30,329 nucleotides of DNA. Origin: JAEUIE01 sp035430005 (GTDB lineage: Bacteria > Planctomycetota > Planctomycetia > Gemmatales > HRBIN36). The DNA is taken from contig DAOMFV010000059.1 of the NCBI GenBank assembly GCA_035430005.1, positions 1-30,329 of the forward strand. Reading direction: 5' to 3'. Shown piece after piece: positions 1 through 7,292 of the stretch. The notes under the pieces were generated by a model. It had not been told where the DNA came from and did no database searches. It worked only from the letters and a program-made list of their open reading frames with translations. Position 1 is the first letter of the stretch. Every line of letters starts with the position of its first letter. A program made the translations under genes and the position numbers.

Positions 1-100
1 GGGTTTCACGCAAGGCCTTTTCGACTTTAGAAGACTTCTCGTCGGAGAGGGCCTCGTCGAGGTAGCCGTGCAGGTCTTCCGTAGTGATTTTGGTGGACAT
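1..100 (-). CDS. Probable anti-sigma factor, N-terminal fragment (cut by window edge)
   Basis: Only the first 33 codons are inside the window; the rest lies beyond base 1. The start ATG (complement of 98-100) sits four bases after the stop of the upstream ECF sigma gene, so the two are almost certainly co-transcribed and probably translationally coupled. The visible peptide begins MSTKITTEDLHGYLDEALSD and continues with a charged helical stretch. The 'DLHxYLDEAL' opening resembles the N-terminus of zinc-less anti-sigma proteins that follow ECF sigma genes in planctomycetes. The assignment rests on position and this short similarity; no membrane segment or catalytic motif can be seen. Confidence 0.55.
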   Translation of the reverse strand, partial: MSTKITTEDLHGYLDEALSDEKSSKVEKALRET

Positions 101-104
101 AGAG

Positions 105-752
105 TTATTCCAGCTCCCCCTCAGACTCTTGTTGCAGGCCGGGGAAGACATCCAGGGGCAGACCCGCTTCTTGAATCATTTCGGTAATTTTCCTGACAGC
201 GGCAAAGCGGATGTTGGCGACCTGCTGGTCTTTGATGTTGAGTTCGTCCGCAACGTCTTTGTTACTCCAGCCGGTGACGAAGAGGAGTTCCAGGACTTTG
301 ATTCTCACATAATCACCCTGCTCACGCCAATCGGTGAGGATACTCTTCAGCGCTTTGGTTAGGGCATTCTCTTCCAGATCCATGCGTTCCCGGCTGCGAG
401 CCAGGCTGGAAACTCTGGGCCGATGATCGGTTTTACCTTCGAAGAACTCCTGGCCGTCGGGAATGTGTTGCAGCGGATGGCGACCGAGCTTTCGAAGATA
501 ATCGGTCAGCTTATGGGCGGCAATGGTGAAGAGATAGGTCTGCAAATCCCGCTCTTCATCGAAGTTGGGCAGGCTGTTGAGAAAACCCACAAAGGCTTCC
601 TGGACGATGTCTTCGGCCTGAGAACGATCACTGAGACGACGGCGGGCAAAGGCGAGCAATCGGCCTTCATAGCGGTCAATGAGACGCTGCCAGGCATCGG
701 TATCGCCTTTGCGGATGTCCTGCACCAGGAGTTTGTCGCTCTCGGATGGCAT
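105..752 (-). CDS. ECF-family RNA polymerase sigma factor
   Basis: A 215-residue extracytoplasmic-function sigma factor that would direct RNA polymerase to a small set of promoters. Region 2 is visible in the N-terminal half (DTDAWQRLIDRYEGRLLAFA, then QAEDIVQEAFVGF and a YLFTIAAHKLTDYLRK helix). Region 4 is in the C-terminal third (VLELLFVTGWSNKDVADELN followed by a recognition helix around QQVANIRFAAVRKI). A GTG nine codons upstream keeps the frame open, but the ATG at 752 is preferred because a purine-rich AGAAGG lies just upstream. The four-base gap to the next gene indicates a sigma/anti-sigma unit. The target regulon cannot be seen. Length is slightly above the usual 160-200 residues because of a linker between regions 2 and 4. 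Confidence 0.88.
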   Translation of the reverse strand: MPSESDKLLVQDIRKGDTDAWQRLIDRYEGRLLAFARRRLSDRSQAEDIVQEAFVGFLNSLPNFDEERDLQTYLFTIAAHKLTDYLRKLGRHPLQHIPDGQEFFEGKTDHRPRVSSLARSRERMDLEENALTKALKSILTDWREQGDYVRIKVLELLFVTGWSNKDVADELNIKDQQVANIRFAAVRKITEMIQEAGLPLDVFPGLQQESEGELE

Positions 753-867
753 GAGTCGCCTTCTTTTTCCCCTCTGCACGTGAGGGTCGGAGCAAGAAAG
801 GGGAGAAGAATACGCTGTACTATTGTCTTAATCTAGCAAAGGGTCACCCGAAAAGCAGGGAAAAGCG

Positions 868-1005
868 ATGTTCAAGTTGTCCGGCAAGTCGGGCGGTAAC
901 GACCTTGCTGCGGGAATGATGGGCTTACTGAGGGTTCTGGCCGGAAATATGCAGAACCGAAAGGGACAGCCGCTGAGGATGCCGATCAGAAGAGTGCAAC
1001 GCTGA
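868..1005 (+). CDS. Possible small protein, 45 residues (doubtful)
   Basis: A short open frame starting MFKLSGKSGGNDLAAGMMGL and ending in a basic tail (RMPIRRVQR). An AGGGA sequence 8-12 bases upstream of the ATG could serve as a ribosome binding site. It lies in a 499-bp stretch with no other gene and is followed by the three hairpins at 1041-1155. I recognise no family. The composition (a hydrophobic middle and a basic end) would suit a small membrane-associated peptide, but an open frame of this size can arise by chance. It could equally be the 5' part of a non-coding transcript. Confidence 0.2.
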   Translation: MFKLSGKSGGNDLAAGMMGLLRVLAGNMQNRKGQPLRMPIRRVQR

Positions 1006-1040
1006 TGTACAGCAAGAATGATGGTGGCTCCCCCAAGGCA

Positions 1041-1109
1041 GGAGCGGAGGTTAGTTCCCCCTCTGATCTCCGCTCCGCCATGACTGAGCAGTCTTTCCCC
1101 CGAGACTGC
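1041..1109 (+). ncRNA. Two tandem stem-loops with C-rich single-stranded motifs (candidate structured RNA)
   Basis: Hairpin 1 pairs GGAGCGGAG (1041-1049) with CTCCGCTCC (1068-1076) around an 18-base loop. Hairpin 2 pairs GCAGTCT (1088-1094) with AGACTGC (1103-1109) around an 8-base loop. The loop of hairpin 1 carries TTCCCCCTCTGAT, the loop of hairpin 2 begins TTCCCCC, and the linker before the following terminator hairpin carries TTCCCCCTGATAG. Three exposed pyrimidine motifs, each complementary to a purine-rich ribosome binding site, within 90 bases and ending at a terminator is the arrangement expected of a trans-acting small RNA. That role is inferred; the stems and repeated motif are seen directly. 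The 5' end and promoter are not defined. Confidence 0.4.
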
Positions 1110-1123
1110 CTCCTTGTTCCCCC

Positions 1124-1161
1124 TGATAGCCGGTCATGTGCGTGACCGGCTATCAGTGTTT
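1124..1161 (+). terminator. Strong intrinsic terminator
   Basis: A perfect 13-bp stem, TGATAGCCGGTCA (1124-1136) with TGACCGGCTATCA (1143-1155), a six-base loop, then GTGTTTTT on the plus strand. No established gene reads into it from the left on this strand, which implies a plus-strand transcript from the 753-1123 region (the small frame at 868 or the hairpin RNA). Confidence 0.75.
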
Positions 1162-1251
1162 TTCCAGTCCTCATTCTCCGCAGTAATTCTTGCAGTTCAT
1201 CATAAAACAAGCTAGGATGAGGTTCCCGATTACCCAAGAGCGTCCATCATT

Positions 1252-2442
1252 ATGAGTGCAGAGAATCCCAAAACGGCAAAAATGCCATTGCTTGCAGGAC
1301 TGTCTCATTCCCGTGACGCAACGGGCAAGGAAACGGTCGTACCGGCAGCTGAGGCGTCGCTAACATCCAACACGCCGATCTCCGCCTGGGATATGCAGCT
1401 TAAGAAGATAGGGCCCTATCAGATCATCAAAGTCTTGGGGTTCGGCGGGGTAGGCACCGTTTTCGAGGCGATGGATACGCATATCCATCGCAAGGTCGCA
1501 CTCAAAGTCCTGAATCGGAAATGGACCAAAGATGAAGTGGCCAAGGCTCGCTTCATTCGTGAAGCCAAACTCAGCGCCATGATCAAAAGTCCGCATGTGG
1601 CGATGATCCATACCGTGGGGGAAGATGACGGGGTTCCATACCTGGCCATGGAACTACTCAGCGGGTTTTCGCTGGAACAATTCCGCAAGGAATCCAACCT
1701 GACCATGCAGCAGGTCATTCGTTTGGCCCGGGAGATGGCCAAGGGATTAGCAGCTGCCCACTCCCAAAACCTGATCCACCGAGACATCAAGCCTGCCAAC
1801 ATCTGGCTCGAAACCCTGCCCGATTCATCGGGAGGCGATAAGAAAATGTACCGGGTCAAGATCCTCGACTTTGGACTGGCCCGCCTTGAGGAGCAGAACG
1901 AGGGTCTGACTCGATTCGGAGTCGTTCTGGGCACTCCATCCTATATGTCTCCGGAACAGTTTAACGGATCGCGGGTCGATGCCCGGTCAGATCTCTTCAG
2001 CCTGGGGGTGGTGTTGTATCAGCTTTGCACCGGCTCCCTGCCCTTTCAAGGCAACGATGTAGGTGAAATCTGGGACGCTATCTCCAGGCTCAACCCCGTC
2101 TCAGCACGGGAGATGAATGCTGAGGTGCCGGACAAGTTCTCGCGATTGATTGATCGACTGCTCAGCAAGATGCCTCAACATCGTCCGCCTGATGCCATCA
2201 ATGTGGTACGGCTGGTGGAAAACATCGAGCAGGAAGAAGAACGCCGGTTGATGAAACAGACCGCGAGGAAGTTGCCTCAGCAAGCGGTCCCGCCAGGCTC
2301 TGCTACTGAATCGCCACCTGCAAAGGTCTCCAGCGACATTCTGCCTCTATTCAAGATCATGCTGATTGCGTCGCTGATAACGAATCTGGTATTGATGATA
2401 GGGATGGGTATGCTGATTTATCTGTTGTTGACCAGGCAGTAA
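1252..2442 (+). CDS. Hanks-type Ser/Thr protein kinase, C-terminal membrane anchor
   Basis: A 396-residue eukaryotic-like kinase that should phosphorylate Ser/Thr on cytoplasmic partners. After a roughly 50-residue Ser/Thr-rich lead, the kinase domain begins at GPYQIIKVLGFGGVGTV (Gly-rich loop about 62-69), with the ATP-orienting lysine in VALKVL (K85), the catalytic loop HRDIKPAN (176-183, D178), the metal-binding DFG (206-208), and GTPSYMSPEQ of the activation segment (about 227-236). The last 30 residues (about 368-393) form one hydrophobic helix followed by a three-residue tail, so the protein is tail-anchored with no extracytoplasmic sensor domain. It converges with the ceramidase-like gene with only six bases between the stop codons. 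No sigma factor adjoins it, unlike the other two kinases here. Its substrate is unknown. Confidence 0.92.
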   Translation: MSAENPKTAKMPLLAGLSHSRDATGKETVVPAAEASLTSNTPISAWDMQLKKIGPYQIIKVLGFGGVGTVFEAMDTHIHRKVALKVLNRKWTKDEVAKARFIREAKLSAMIKSPHVAMIHTVGEDDGVPYLAMELLSGFSLEQFRKESNLTMQQVIRLAREMAKGLAAAHSQNLIHRDIKPANIWLETLPDSSGGDKKMYRVKILDFGLARLEEQNEGLTRFGVVLGTPSYMSPEQFNGSRVDARSDLFSLGVVLYQLCTGSLPFQGNDVGEIWDAISRLNPVSAREMNAEVPDKFSRLIDRLLSKMPQHRPPDAINVVRLVENIEQEEERRLMKQTARKLPQQAVPPGSATESPPAKVSSDILPLFKIMLIASLITNLVLMIGMGMLIYLLLTRQ

Positions 2443-2448
2443 GAACTA

Positions 2449-3735
2449 TCACAGTCGCAGGAAGTGCTTGATCCCTTCCTGCAGAATTACCTCGCTGGCA
2501 GAATCAACCCACGAGGCAGTGACTTCGTAGCCACCCTGGGGATAAGCGTCAGCGGTGGGAATGTACCACGGCCCGCCGTCGCCATATGCAGCACAGCAGA
2601 TGAACGATTCTTCAAGTTGATAGCGGGCATAGAGCTGATATTCGATGAAACACTCGCCGGGTAGATGGATGATCCGGCTGACACGGTTCAGCAGCAAGCC
2701 ATTCAGTGTGATAGGTATCCCCGATTCAACCCGCTTCAGGTAGGACAATTGCATCGCCGCCCGGATGCGATTGGCGACTGATTCTTTCTTGTCGGCAATC
2801 GTCTTCTTCAGCGACTCTTCGTTGAACTCCTTCCTGACAGGCAGCTTGACCAGCGTACTGCGCCATTCCCATTTCTGAAGTGGAACACGATCAGGGAACA
2901 TGGCGTTGGCGGCCATTGTCTTGTGCAGACGATCAGCCAACTCGGCCCGGCGTTCGGGAGCGCCATCGTTGTACTTGCCAGCGGCAATGTTCCCGGCGCA
3001 ACCGGTGAAGTAGATGTGGGGTACTTCGTCTTCCTCGGCACACTTCTCCCGTGCCAGACCGACGAAATCGGAGTTAACGATGCCATCGCCGTAGTAGCTC
3101 ATGGGATGGGTGGCATACCAGTGAAGAGAGACGAGTTTGGTCTCTTCGTTCCAGAATGCGATGGTCTTGAGCCAGGGATCGATCTCGCCTTCGGGCAAGT
3201 CGCGGAGCCTGGCATCTTTGCAGGCGCTTCCACGCCAGGCGGTCACCTTGCCATCCTTGATGATGCGGCGATTACTCGCAATGCGATCCACTCTGCCTTT
3301 GTTCAAGCTGAAGTGTGTGACTTTCTTCAGTTGAGTTAGACTTGTTTCGATGGCCCTGGCCACGGTTTGCTGCGCTTCCCGGAACCACTTCACATCGAAG
3401 CTCGGAGGCAGGTCACTTTGTTCGCTCACATACTTCTGGGCACCCATGTCAATGAAGGGGGCATTATGTTGATGGACACAGTGGAGAGCGACCCTTTCCG
3501 GCGTGGTGTGGGCAGCTTTGGCAATGGTCTGAGTGAACTCCATGTGAGATTCGTTCAACAGACCCGTCCAATCGAGAGCAGCCATCACGATGGGGGCATC
3601 GGGGCCCTGGAGAACGATGCCGATGCAGTAGAGTGGGGTACCGATCTTGCCGGCTGGTTTGATCCATCCGCCACACAGGCCCGAACCGAGCGGCGGGGTA
3701 ACGTCAACTTTGAAGGTAGAGAGGAAGGTGGGCAT
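2449..3735 (-). CDS. Neutral/alkaline non-lysosomal ceramidase-like protein
   Basis: A 428-residue protein matching the N-terminal catalytic region of the neutral ceramidase family (amide hydrolysis of ceramide in characterised members), widespread in planctomycetes. Visible landmarks: the opening KVDVTPPLGSGLCGGW (9-24), a paired-His motif HCVHQHNAP (85-93; H88 and H90 candidate zinc ligands), WYATHPMSYYGDG with H210, and FTGCAGNIAAGK (243-254). In characterised ceramidases the equivalent of the last segment carries the nucleophilic Ser; here it reads GCAGN, so ceramide hydrolysis is doubtful. No signal peptide is seen. The start at 3735 is chosen because the only upstream in-frame start is a GTG inside a dispersed repeat; no clear ribosome binding site is present. 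It probably follows the HAD gene, separated by a REPIN-like repeat. Confidence 0.75.
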   Translation of the reverse strand: MPTFLSTFKVDVTPPLGSGLCGGWIKPAGKIGTPLYCIGIVLQGPDAPIVMAALDWTGLLNESHMEFTQTIAKAAHTTPERVALHCVHQHNAPFIDMGAQKYVSEQSDLPPSFDVKWFREAQQTVARAIETSLTQLKKVTHFSLNKGRVDRIASNRRIIKDGKVTAWRGSACKDARLRDLPEGEIDPWLKTIAFWNEETKLVSLHWYATHPMSYYGDGIVNSDFVGLAREKCAEEDEVPHIYFTGCAGNIAAGKYNDGAPERRAELADRLHKTMAANAMFPDRVPLQKWEWRSTLVKLPVRKEFNEESLKKTIADKKESVANRIRAAMQLSYLKRVESGIPITLNGLLLNRVSRIIHLPGECFIEYQLYARYQLEESFICCAAYGDGGPWYIPTADAYPQGGYEVTASWVDSASEVILQEGIKHFLRL

Positions 3736-3782
3736 GGGTGAGTTGGTAGTTGAAAGTATTGATAGTGCATCGTACCCGGAAG

Positions 3783-3918
3783 ACTGTGCCACACACCGGC
3801 GTGTACTCTCGGCGAGGTGTGGTTTCGAGGCATAGCATGCCCTTCACTTATTCATCGGAATGGTGTCTTGTGTTAAGCAACCACACCCCGTTGGAGTACC
3901 AACGGAGTGTGGCACAGG
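3783..3918. repeat. REPIN-like palindromic repeat, family A copy 1
   Basis: Two inverted hairpin arms separated by about 60 bases. The left arm runs from CTGTGCCACACACCG (3784-3798) and closes with GGTGTGG near 3822. The right arm, 3882-3918, opens CCACACCCCGTTGG and ends CGGAGTGTGGCACAG. The outer ends are inverted copies of each other, and each arm is itself a stem-loop containing a GTAC or GGAGTA core. A second copy with closer arm matches is at 21746-21888. It lies between the HAD and ceramidase-like genes. Confidence 0.75.
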
Positions 3919-3923
3919 TTTCG

Positions 3924-4628
3924 CTAAACACCATTTCGTTTCAGATGCCAGTTTCTTAGCAGCAAGTGTAACTCATGTGGAGAGTTGAGTACATAGGCTG
4001 GCTTGGCATTCCGGGTTTCTTCCCGGTTGAAGGCTCCCCAGAGGGCAGCGACGCTGACCGCCCCGGCTGCATTGCCCGCCAGGATGTCGGCTGGGTTGTC
4101 GCCGACGAAATAGGTTCTGGAACAGATCGTACCGGCCTGGAGGGCAGCCTTCTCTACGCCATCGGGGGCGGGCTTGGGGTGTGGCACATCATCACTGGTG
4201 ACGATGACATCGAAGAGGGAGGTTAGTTGCAGATGAGCAATGGTCACTAAAGCGGAAGCTCGGCCTTTGCCGGTGAAGACGCCGAGCGCCCAACCATTTG
4301 CCTTAGCCTCGTTGATCACATCGCGCATGCCGGGATAGAGTTCTACCCGCCCTGCGGCGTGGCCATCGTCGTAGAGTTGATGAAAACGTGCGGCACTGCC
4401 GGCGATGTGTTCTGGCTGCAGGATCGAGCGCAAGAGTTGTTGTTGATGAAAACGAGCAAGAAGCCTGGCGATACACTCGATCTCAGCCGGGCCAAACGTG
4501 GCGACGATCTCTTCATCGGTCGGCAGCCGTTTCACCACAGGCTCTACCGAACGGCGAAAACAATCGATGATGAAGCCAAGCGTATCGACAAGGGTGCCAT
4601 CGAGATCGAGCAGCAGCAATGGCGGCAT
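3924..4628 (-). CDS. HAD-superfamily phosphatase, phosphoglycolate-phosphatase-like
   Basis: A 234-residue haloacid-dehalogenase-type hydrolase. Motif I is LLLLDLDGTLVDT at the N-terminus (nucleophile and acid/base Asp pair in DLDGT); a helical cap follows (about residues 20-85); motif II is in VFTGKGR; motif III Lys is in HPKPAPDG; motif IV is YFVGDNPADILAGNAAG. This order and the C1-type cap match phosphoglycolate phosphatase and pyrophosphatase PpaX-like enzymes; the exact substrate is not readable. The start chosen overlaps the upstream stop by one base (TAATG) and has GGAAG five bases upstream; an ATG 12 bases further upstream would overlap the DUF4956 gene more. The overlap implies translational coupling with the DUF4956 gene. 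Confidence 0.88.
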   Translation of the reverse strand: MPPLLLLDLDGTLVDTLGFIIDCFRRSVEPVVKRLPTDEEIVATFGPAEIECIARLLARFHQQQLLRSILQPEHIAGSAARFHQLYDDGHAAGRVELYPGMRDVINEAKANGWALGVFTGKGRASALVTIAHLQLTSLFDVIVTSDDVPHPKPAPDGVEKAALQAGTICSRTYFVGDNPADILAGNAAGAVSVAALWGAFNREETRNAKPAYVLNSPHELHLLLRNWHLKRNGV

Positions 4629-5293
4629 TATAACTTCCATTCGACGCTTTGCATGCCTTCGAGGGCCTTGAGTTCTCTCACGAGATCAGGCGTCTGCATT
4701 CCTTTTCTCAAGCGGATGCGGTACGAAAGATCAAGGGAAGTGCCCTTTTTGCAGGTGGCAGCTTCTTTCAGAGAGTAGGCTTCGACATATCGCTTGAGAA
4801 TCTCTTCAATTGACGATTGCAGGCTATTGGAGATGATAAATCGCAGATGCAGGTCTGAAGAACGGGCCAGCCTGGCGGGTTGTGTGTATTGAGCGAAATA
4901 GGCGGCGACTGCGACGACCGGCAGACCGATAAAGGCCACTGACATATACCCTACCCCGGCAGCCATGCCGACGACGACGGCACAGATAACGAATGCTGAA
5001 TCACGGGTATCTTTGACGACGGTACGAAAGCGAACAATGGCAAGCACGCCAGCCAGCGTGAATGAGCGGGCAATATTGTTACCTACTGCCATGACGACCA
5101 TGGAGAGCAGAATGGAAAGCAGGACCAGCGTGGAGACAAACCCGTTCGTCGAAGGGCCATCCTTGGGCCGGGTGAAATAATAGATGCAGGCAACCACGCA
5201 GCCGAGGACCATCGCAGCGACGATGCGCATGAAGATATCGGTCTTAGTCGGTTCCTGGCCTGCATGCATCTGCAGTTCGAGCCAATCGAGCAT
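4628..5293 (-). CDS. DUF4956 family membrane protein
   Basis: A 221-residue integral membrane protein. After an amphipathic start, about four hydrophobic segments lie in the first 130 residues (for example IVAAMVLGCVVACIYYF, FVSTLVLLSILLSMVVMAV, FVICAVVVGMAAGVGYM), followed by a soluble C-terminal half with an alpha/beta pattern (LRFIISNS..., LSYRIRLRKG). The segment ARSFTLAGVLAIVRFRT followed by DTRD is a hallmark of the DUF4956 family, whose biochemical role is unknown to me; members elsewhere occur near spore-coat-like CotH or polyphosphate (VTC-like) proteins. The start is well fixed: AAGGAG is six bases before the ATG at 5293, while the GTG just upstream lacks spacing. It is the first gene of a coupled pair with the HAD phosphatase. 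Confidence 0.82.
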   Translation of the reverse strand: MLDWLELQMHAGQEPTKTDIFMRIVAAMVLGCVVACIYYFTRPKDGPSTNGFVSTLVLLSILLSMVVMAVGNNIARSFTLAGVLAIVRFRTVVKDTRDSAFVICAVVVGMAAGVGYMSVAFIGLPVVAVAAYFAQYTQPARLARSSDLHLRFIISNSLQSSIEEILKRYVEAYSLKEAATCKKGTSLDLSYRIRLRKGMQTPDLVRELKALEGMQSVEWKL

Positions 5294-5429
5294 CACACAC
5301 TCCTTCCCAAACGTAGTCCTCGATTTATTGATCTCTGATGAGAATTCGAGGAGCGAGTTTTTCTATTGCAGAGACGTTTGAGGTCGTAGAACAGTAATGG
5401 TCATTTTGTCACTCACTCCTGAAGTTGCC

Positions 5430-6989
5430 ATGAAGCCTCACATTCATTTCATCGCTGTCTATTCCCTGTTCCTCACCACGCTGGCTCTTGGCCAGGACAT
5501 TCCTAAAGAATTGCTTACCGTGGCAGAGCAGTCGGACTTCCAGGCAACCTCCAAGCATGCCGAGGTTGTCGAGTTATGTCAACGTCTGGCCAAGGCATCG
5601 CCTCGCATCAAGCTGATTACCGATGCGGGCACCACCGGTGAAGGGCGCAAGCAGCCCCTTTTAGTGATCGCCGACCCACCTATCGGCACGCCGGAAGAGG
5701 CACGCCAATCGAAGAAGATCATCGTGATGGCGTTCGCCAATATTCATGCCGGCGAGGTTGATGGCAAGGAAGGCGTACTGATGCTGGCCCGTGAACTGGG
5801 GCTGGCACCCAACCATCTGCTCTTCAAAGATGCCATCTTCCTTGTCTATCCGAACCTGAACGCTGATGGCAATGATCGCTTCAAGCTCACCAATCGACCC
5901 GGACAAAAGGGGCCGGCGATGGGCATGGGTATTCGGGAGAACGCTGACCAACTCGACCTCAACCGTGATTTCGTCAAGCTCGACTCACCCGAGGTGCGCT
6001 GTCTGGTTAAGCTCTTCGATCAATGGAACCCTCACATCATCATCGATTGCCATACCACCAATGGATCGTACCATCGGCATGTGATCACTTACGATGTAAA
6101 CAAACACCCCGCTTGTGACGCGGCCATCAACAAGCTGGCCAGCGACAGGATGGTGCCTGAACTCAACGAACGGCTCGATAAGAAAGGTGGCTGGAAGGGC
6201 TTCTGGTATGGCAACTTCAACCGCGACAAGACGGTCTGGGAGACCTATGGCCATCAGCCCCGCTTCAGCACCCAGTATTGTGCCCTGCGGCAGAGGATCG
6301 GCATTCTCAGTGAATCGTACTCTTATGCTTCGTACAAGGATCGAGTGCTGGCGAGCAAGGACTTTGTGAACGTCATCCTCGACTATGCCGCCGCTCACAA
6401 GGATGAGATTATCAAGACGCTGGAGGATGCTGCCCAGCGACAAATAACAGCCGAGCAACAGGTAGCACTGCGGGCGAAGATCGTCCCGATGCCAGGAAGA
6501 TACACGGTGCTGGGTTACGATGAAAAAGATGATAATGGCAAACGAGTGAGAACGGAAGATCCCAAGGAGTACAGCGTGACTTATGTCGGCGGTGTCGAAG
6601 CGACTCTGTCAGTGCCCCGCCCCAGCGCTTATCTGATTCCTAAGAGTTACGCATCGACCATCGAAAACCTTCGCCGTCATGGCATCGTCTTGGAAGAAGT
6701 CGATAAGGACAGGGACTTTGATGTAGAAGTCTACAAGGTCACTAAGGTCAGCCCGAGCCAGGCCTCTTACCAGAAACACAAACTGGTCACGGTCGATGCC
6801 GAGAAACGTGCAGAGAAGAAGTCGGTTAAGGCTGGGGATTATGTGCTGGTCAAAACCCAGCAGCCCCTGGGGAATCTCGCTAGTTTTCTGCTGGAACCCA
6901 AGGCTGATGACGGCCTGACGGCCTGGAACTATTTCGATGAGGGGCTTAAAGAAGGGCAGGATTTCCCGGTACTGCGGGTGGGGAAGTAG
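5430..6989 (+). CDS. Secreted zinc carboxypeptidase-like protein (peptidase M14 family)
   Basis: A 519-residue exported metallopeptidase. The start at 5430 gives a clean signal peptide (MKPHIHFIAVYSLFLTTLAL, cleavage probably after LGQ); an ATG 33 bases upstream would add residues in front of it. M14 features in order: zinc-binding HxxE in NIHAGEVDGKEG (H106, E109), a YPNLNADGNDR segment, DLNRDFVKLDSPE with the substrate-binding Asn-Arg (R179), the third zinc ligand in IIIDCHTTNG (H208), and a candidate catalytic Glu in GILSESYSYA (E295). The last 170 residues form an extra domain typical of planctomycete members. It is transcribed divergently from the DUF4956 gene. Substrate unknown; peptide or peptidoglycan turnover in the periplasm is a family-level guess. 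Confidence 0.85.
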   Translation: MKPHIHFIAVYSLFLTTLALGQDIPKELLTVAEQSDFQATSKHAEVVELCQRLAKASPRIKLITDAGTTGEGRKQPLLVIADPPIGTPEEARQSKKIIVMAFANIHAGEVDGKEGVLMLARELGLAPNHLLFKDAIFLVYPNLNADGNDRFKLTNRPGQKGPAMGMGIRENADQLDLNRDFVKLDSPEVRCLVKLFDQWNPHIIIDCHTTNGSYHRHVITYDVNKHPACDAAINKLASDRMVPELNERLDKKGGWKGFWYGNFNRDKTVWETYGHQPRFSTQYCALRQRIGILSESYSYASYKDRVLASKDFVNVILDYAAAHKDEIIKTLEDAAQRQITAEQQVALRAKIVPMPGRYTVLGYDEKDDNGKRVRTEDPKEYSVTYVGGVEATLSVPRPSAYLIPKSYASTIENLRRHGIVLEEVDKDRDFDVEVYKVTKVSPSQASYQKHKLVTVDAEKRAEKKSVKAGDYVLVKTQQPLGNLASFLLEPKADDGLTAWNYFDEGLKEGQDFPVLRVGK

Positions 6990-7017
6990 GATATGTCTAA
7001 GTAACCCAACAAAAGTT

Positions 7018-7080
7018 ATTAGGTGGCACAAACATTCTTGTCTGGGCGGCCAGACAGGAATGTCTGGCCCACCACCTAAT
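7018..7080. repeat. Palindromic repeat element, family D
   Basis: The ends ATTAGGTGG (7018-7026) and CCACCTAAT (7072-7080) are perfect inverted repeats. Between them ACATTCTTGTCTGG and CCAGACAGGAATGT form a 14-bp stem with one mismatch (a G-U pair in RNA). It lies just downstream of the M14 peptidase gene, so its transcript could also act in termination or mRNA 3' protection. Only one copy is seen in this window. Confidence 0.6.
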
Positions 7081-7092
7081 TACTTCTGCATA

Positions 7093-7183
7093 AGAGCGTC
7101 TAACAAAAAGAATCCCCTCACCCCCAACCCCTCTCCCTCCAGGGGAGAGGCGAGAATGATACACCTATTCTGTTAGATGCTCT
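7093..7183. repeat. MITE-like repeat, family B copy 1
   Basis: A 91-bp element bounded by near-perfect 13-bp inverted ends, AGAGCGTCTAACA and TGTTAGATGCTCT (one mismatch). The core contains the CCCTCACCCCCAACCCCTCT block facing GGGGAGAGG, which also gives an internal hairpin. A nearly identical copy, with about five differences, is at 25003-25092. It is non-coding; it and the family D repeat account for most of the gap from 6990 to 7292. Confidence 0.8.
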
Positions 7184-7292
7184 AAGAACTTTAGTGTTCG
7201 CAATTAGACCGCTGTTCTTATTTTCTGAGTGCAAAACAAGGGAAGCTGTGCTATAAGGTGACAGCATCATTTTGCCTCACGATTATCAATCA

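Noticed and set aside
84..836. Plus-strand frames opposite the first sigma gene
   Set aside because: They are antisense shadows of a clear ECF sigma gene.
986..1237. 83-codon minus-strand frame
   Set aside because: It runs through the three hairpins and the terminator, has no recognisable domain and no ribosome binding site.
2440..2451. Read-through fusion between the tail-anchored kinase and the next gene
   Set aside because: The two genes are on opposite strands and converge with separate stop codons.
3736..3792. GTG start 19 codons upstream for the ceramidase-like gene
   Set aside because: The GTG lies in the family A repeat and the added residues do not resemble the family.
7093..7183. 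Possible CRISPR-like or tandem array
   Set aside because: Only a single palindromic unit per site; no regularly spaced direct repeats and no cas genes in the window.
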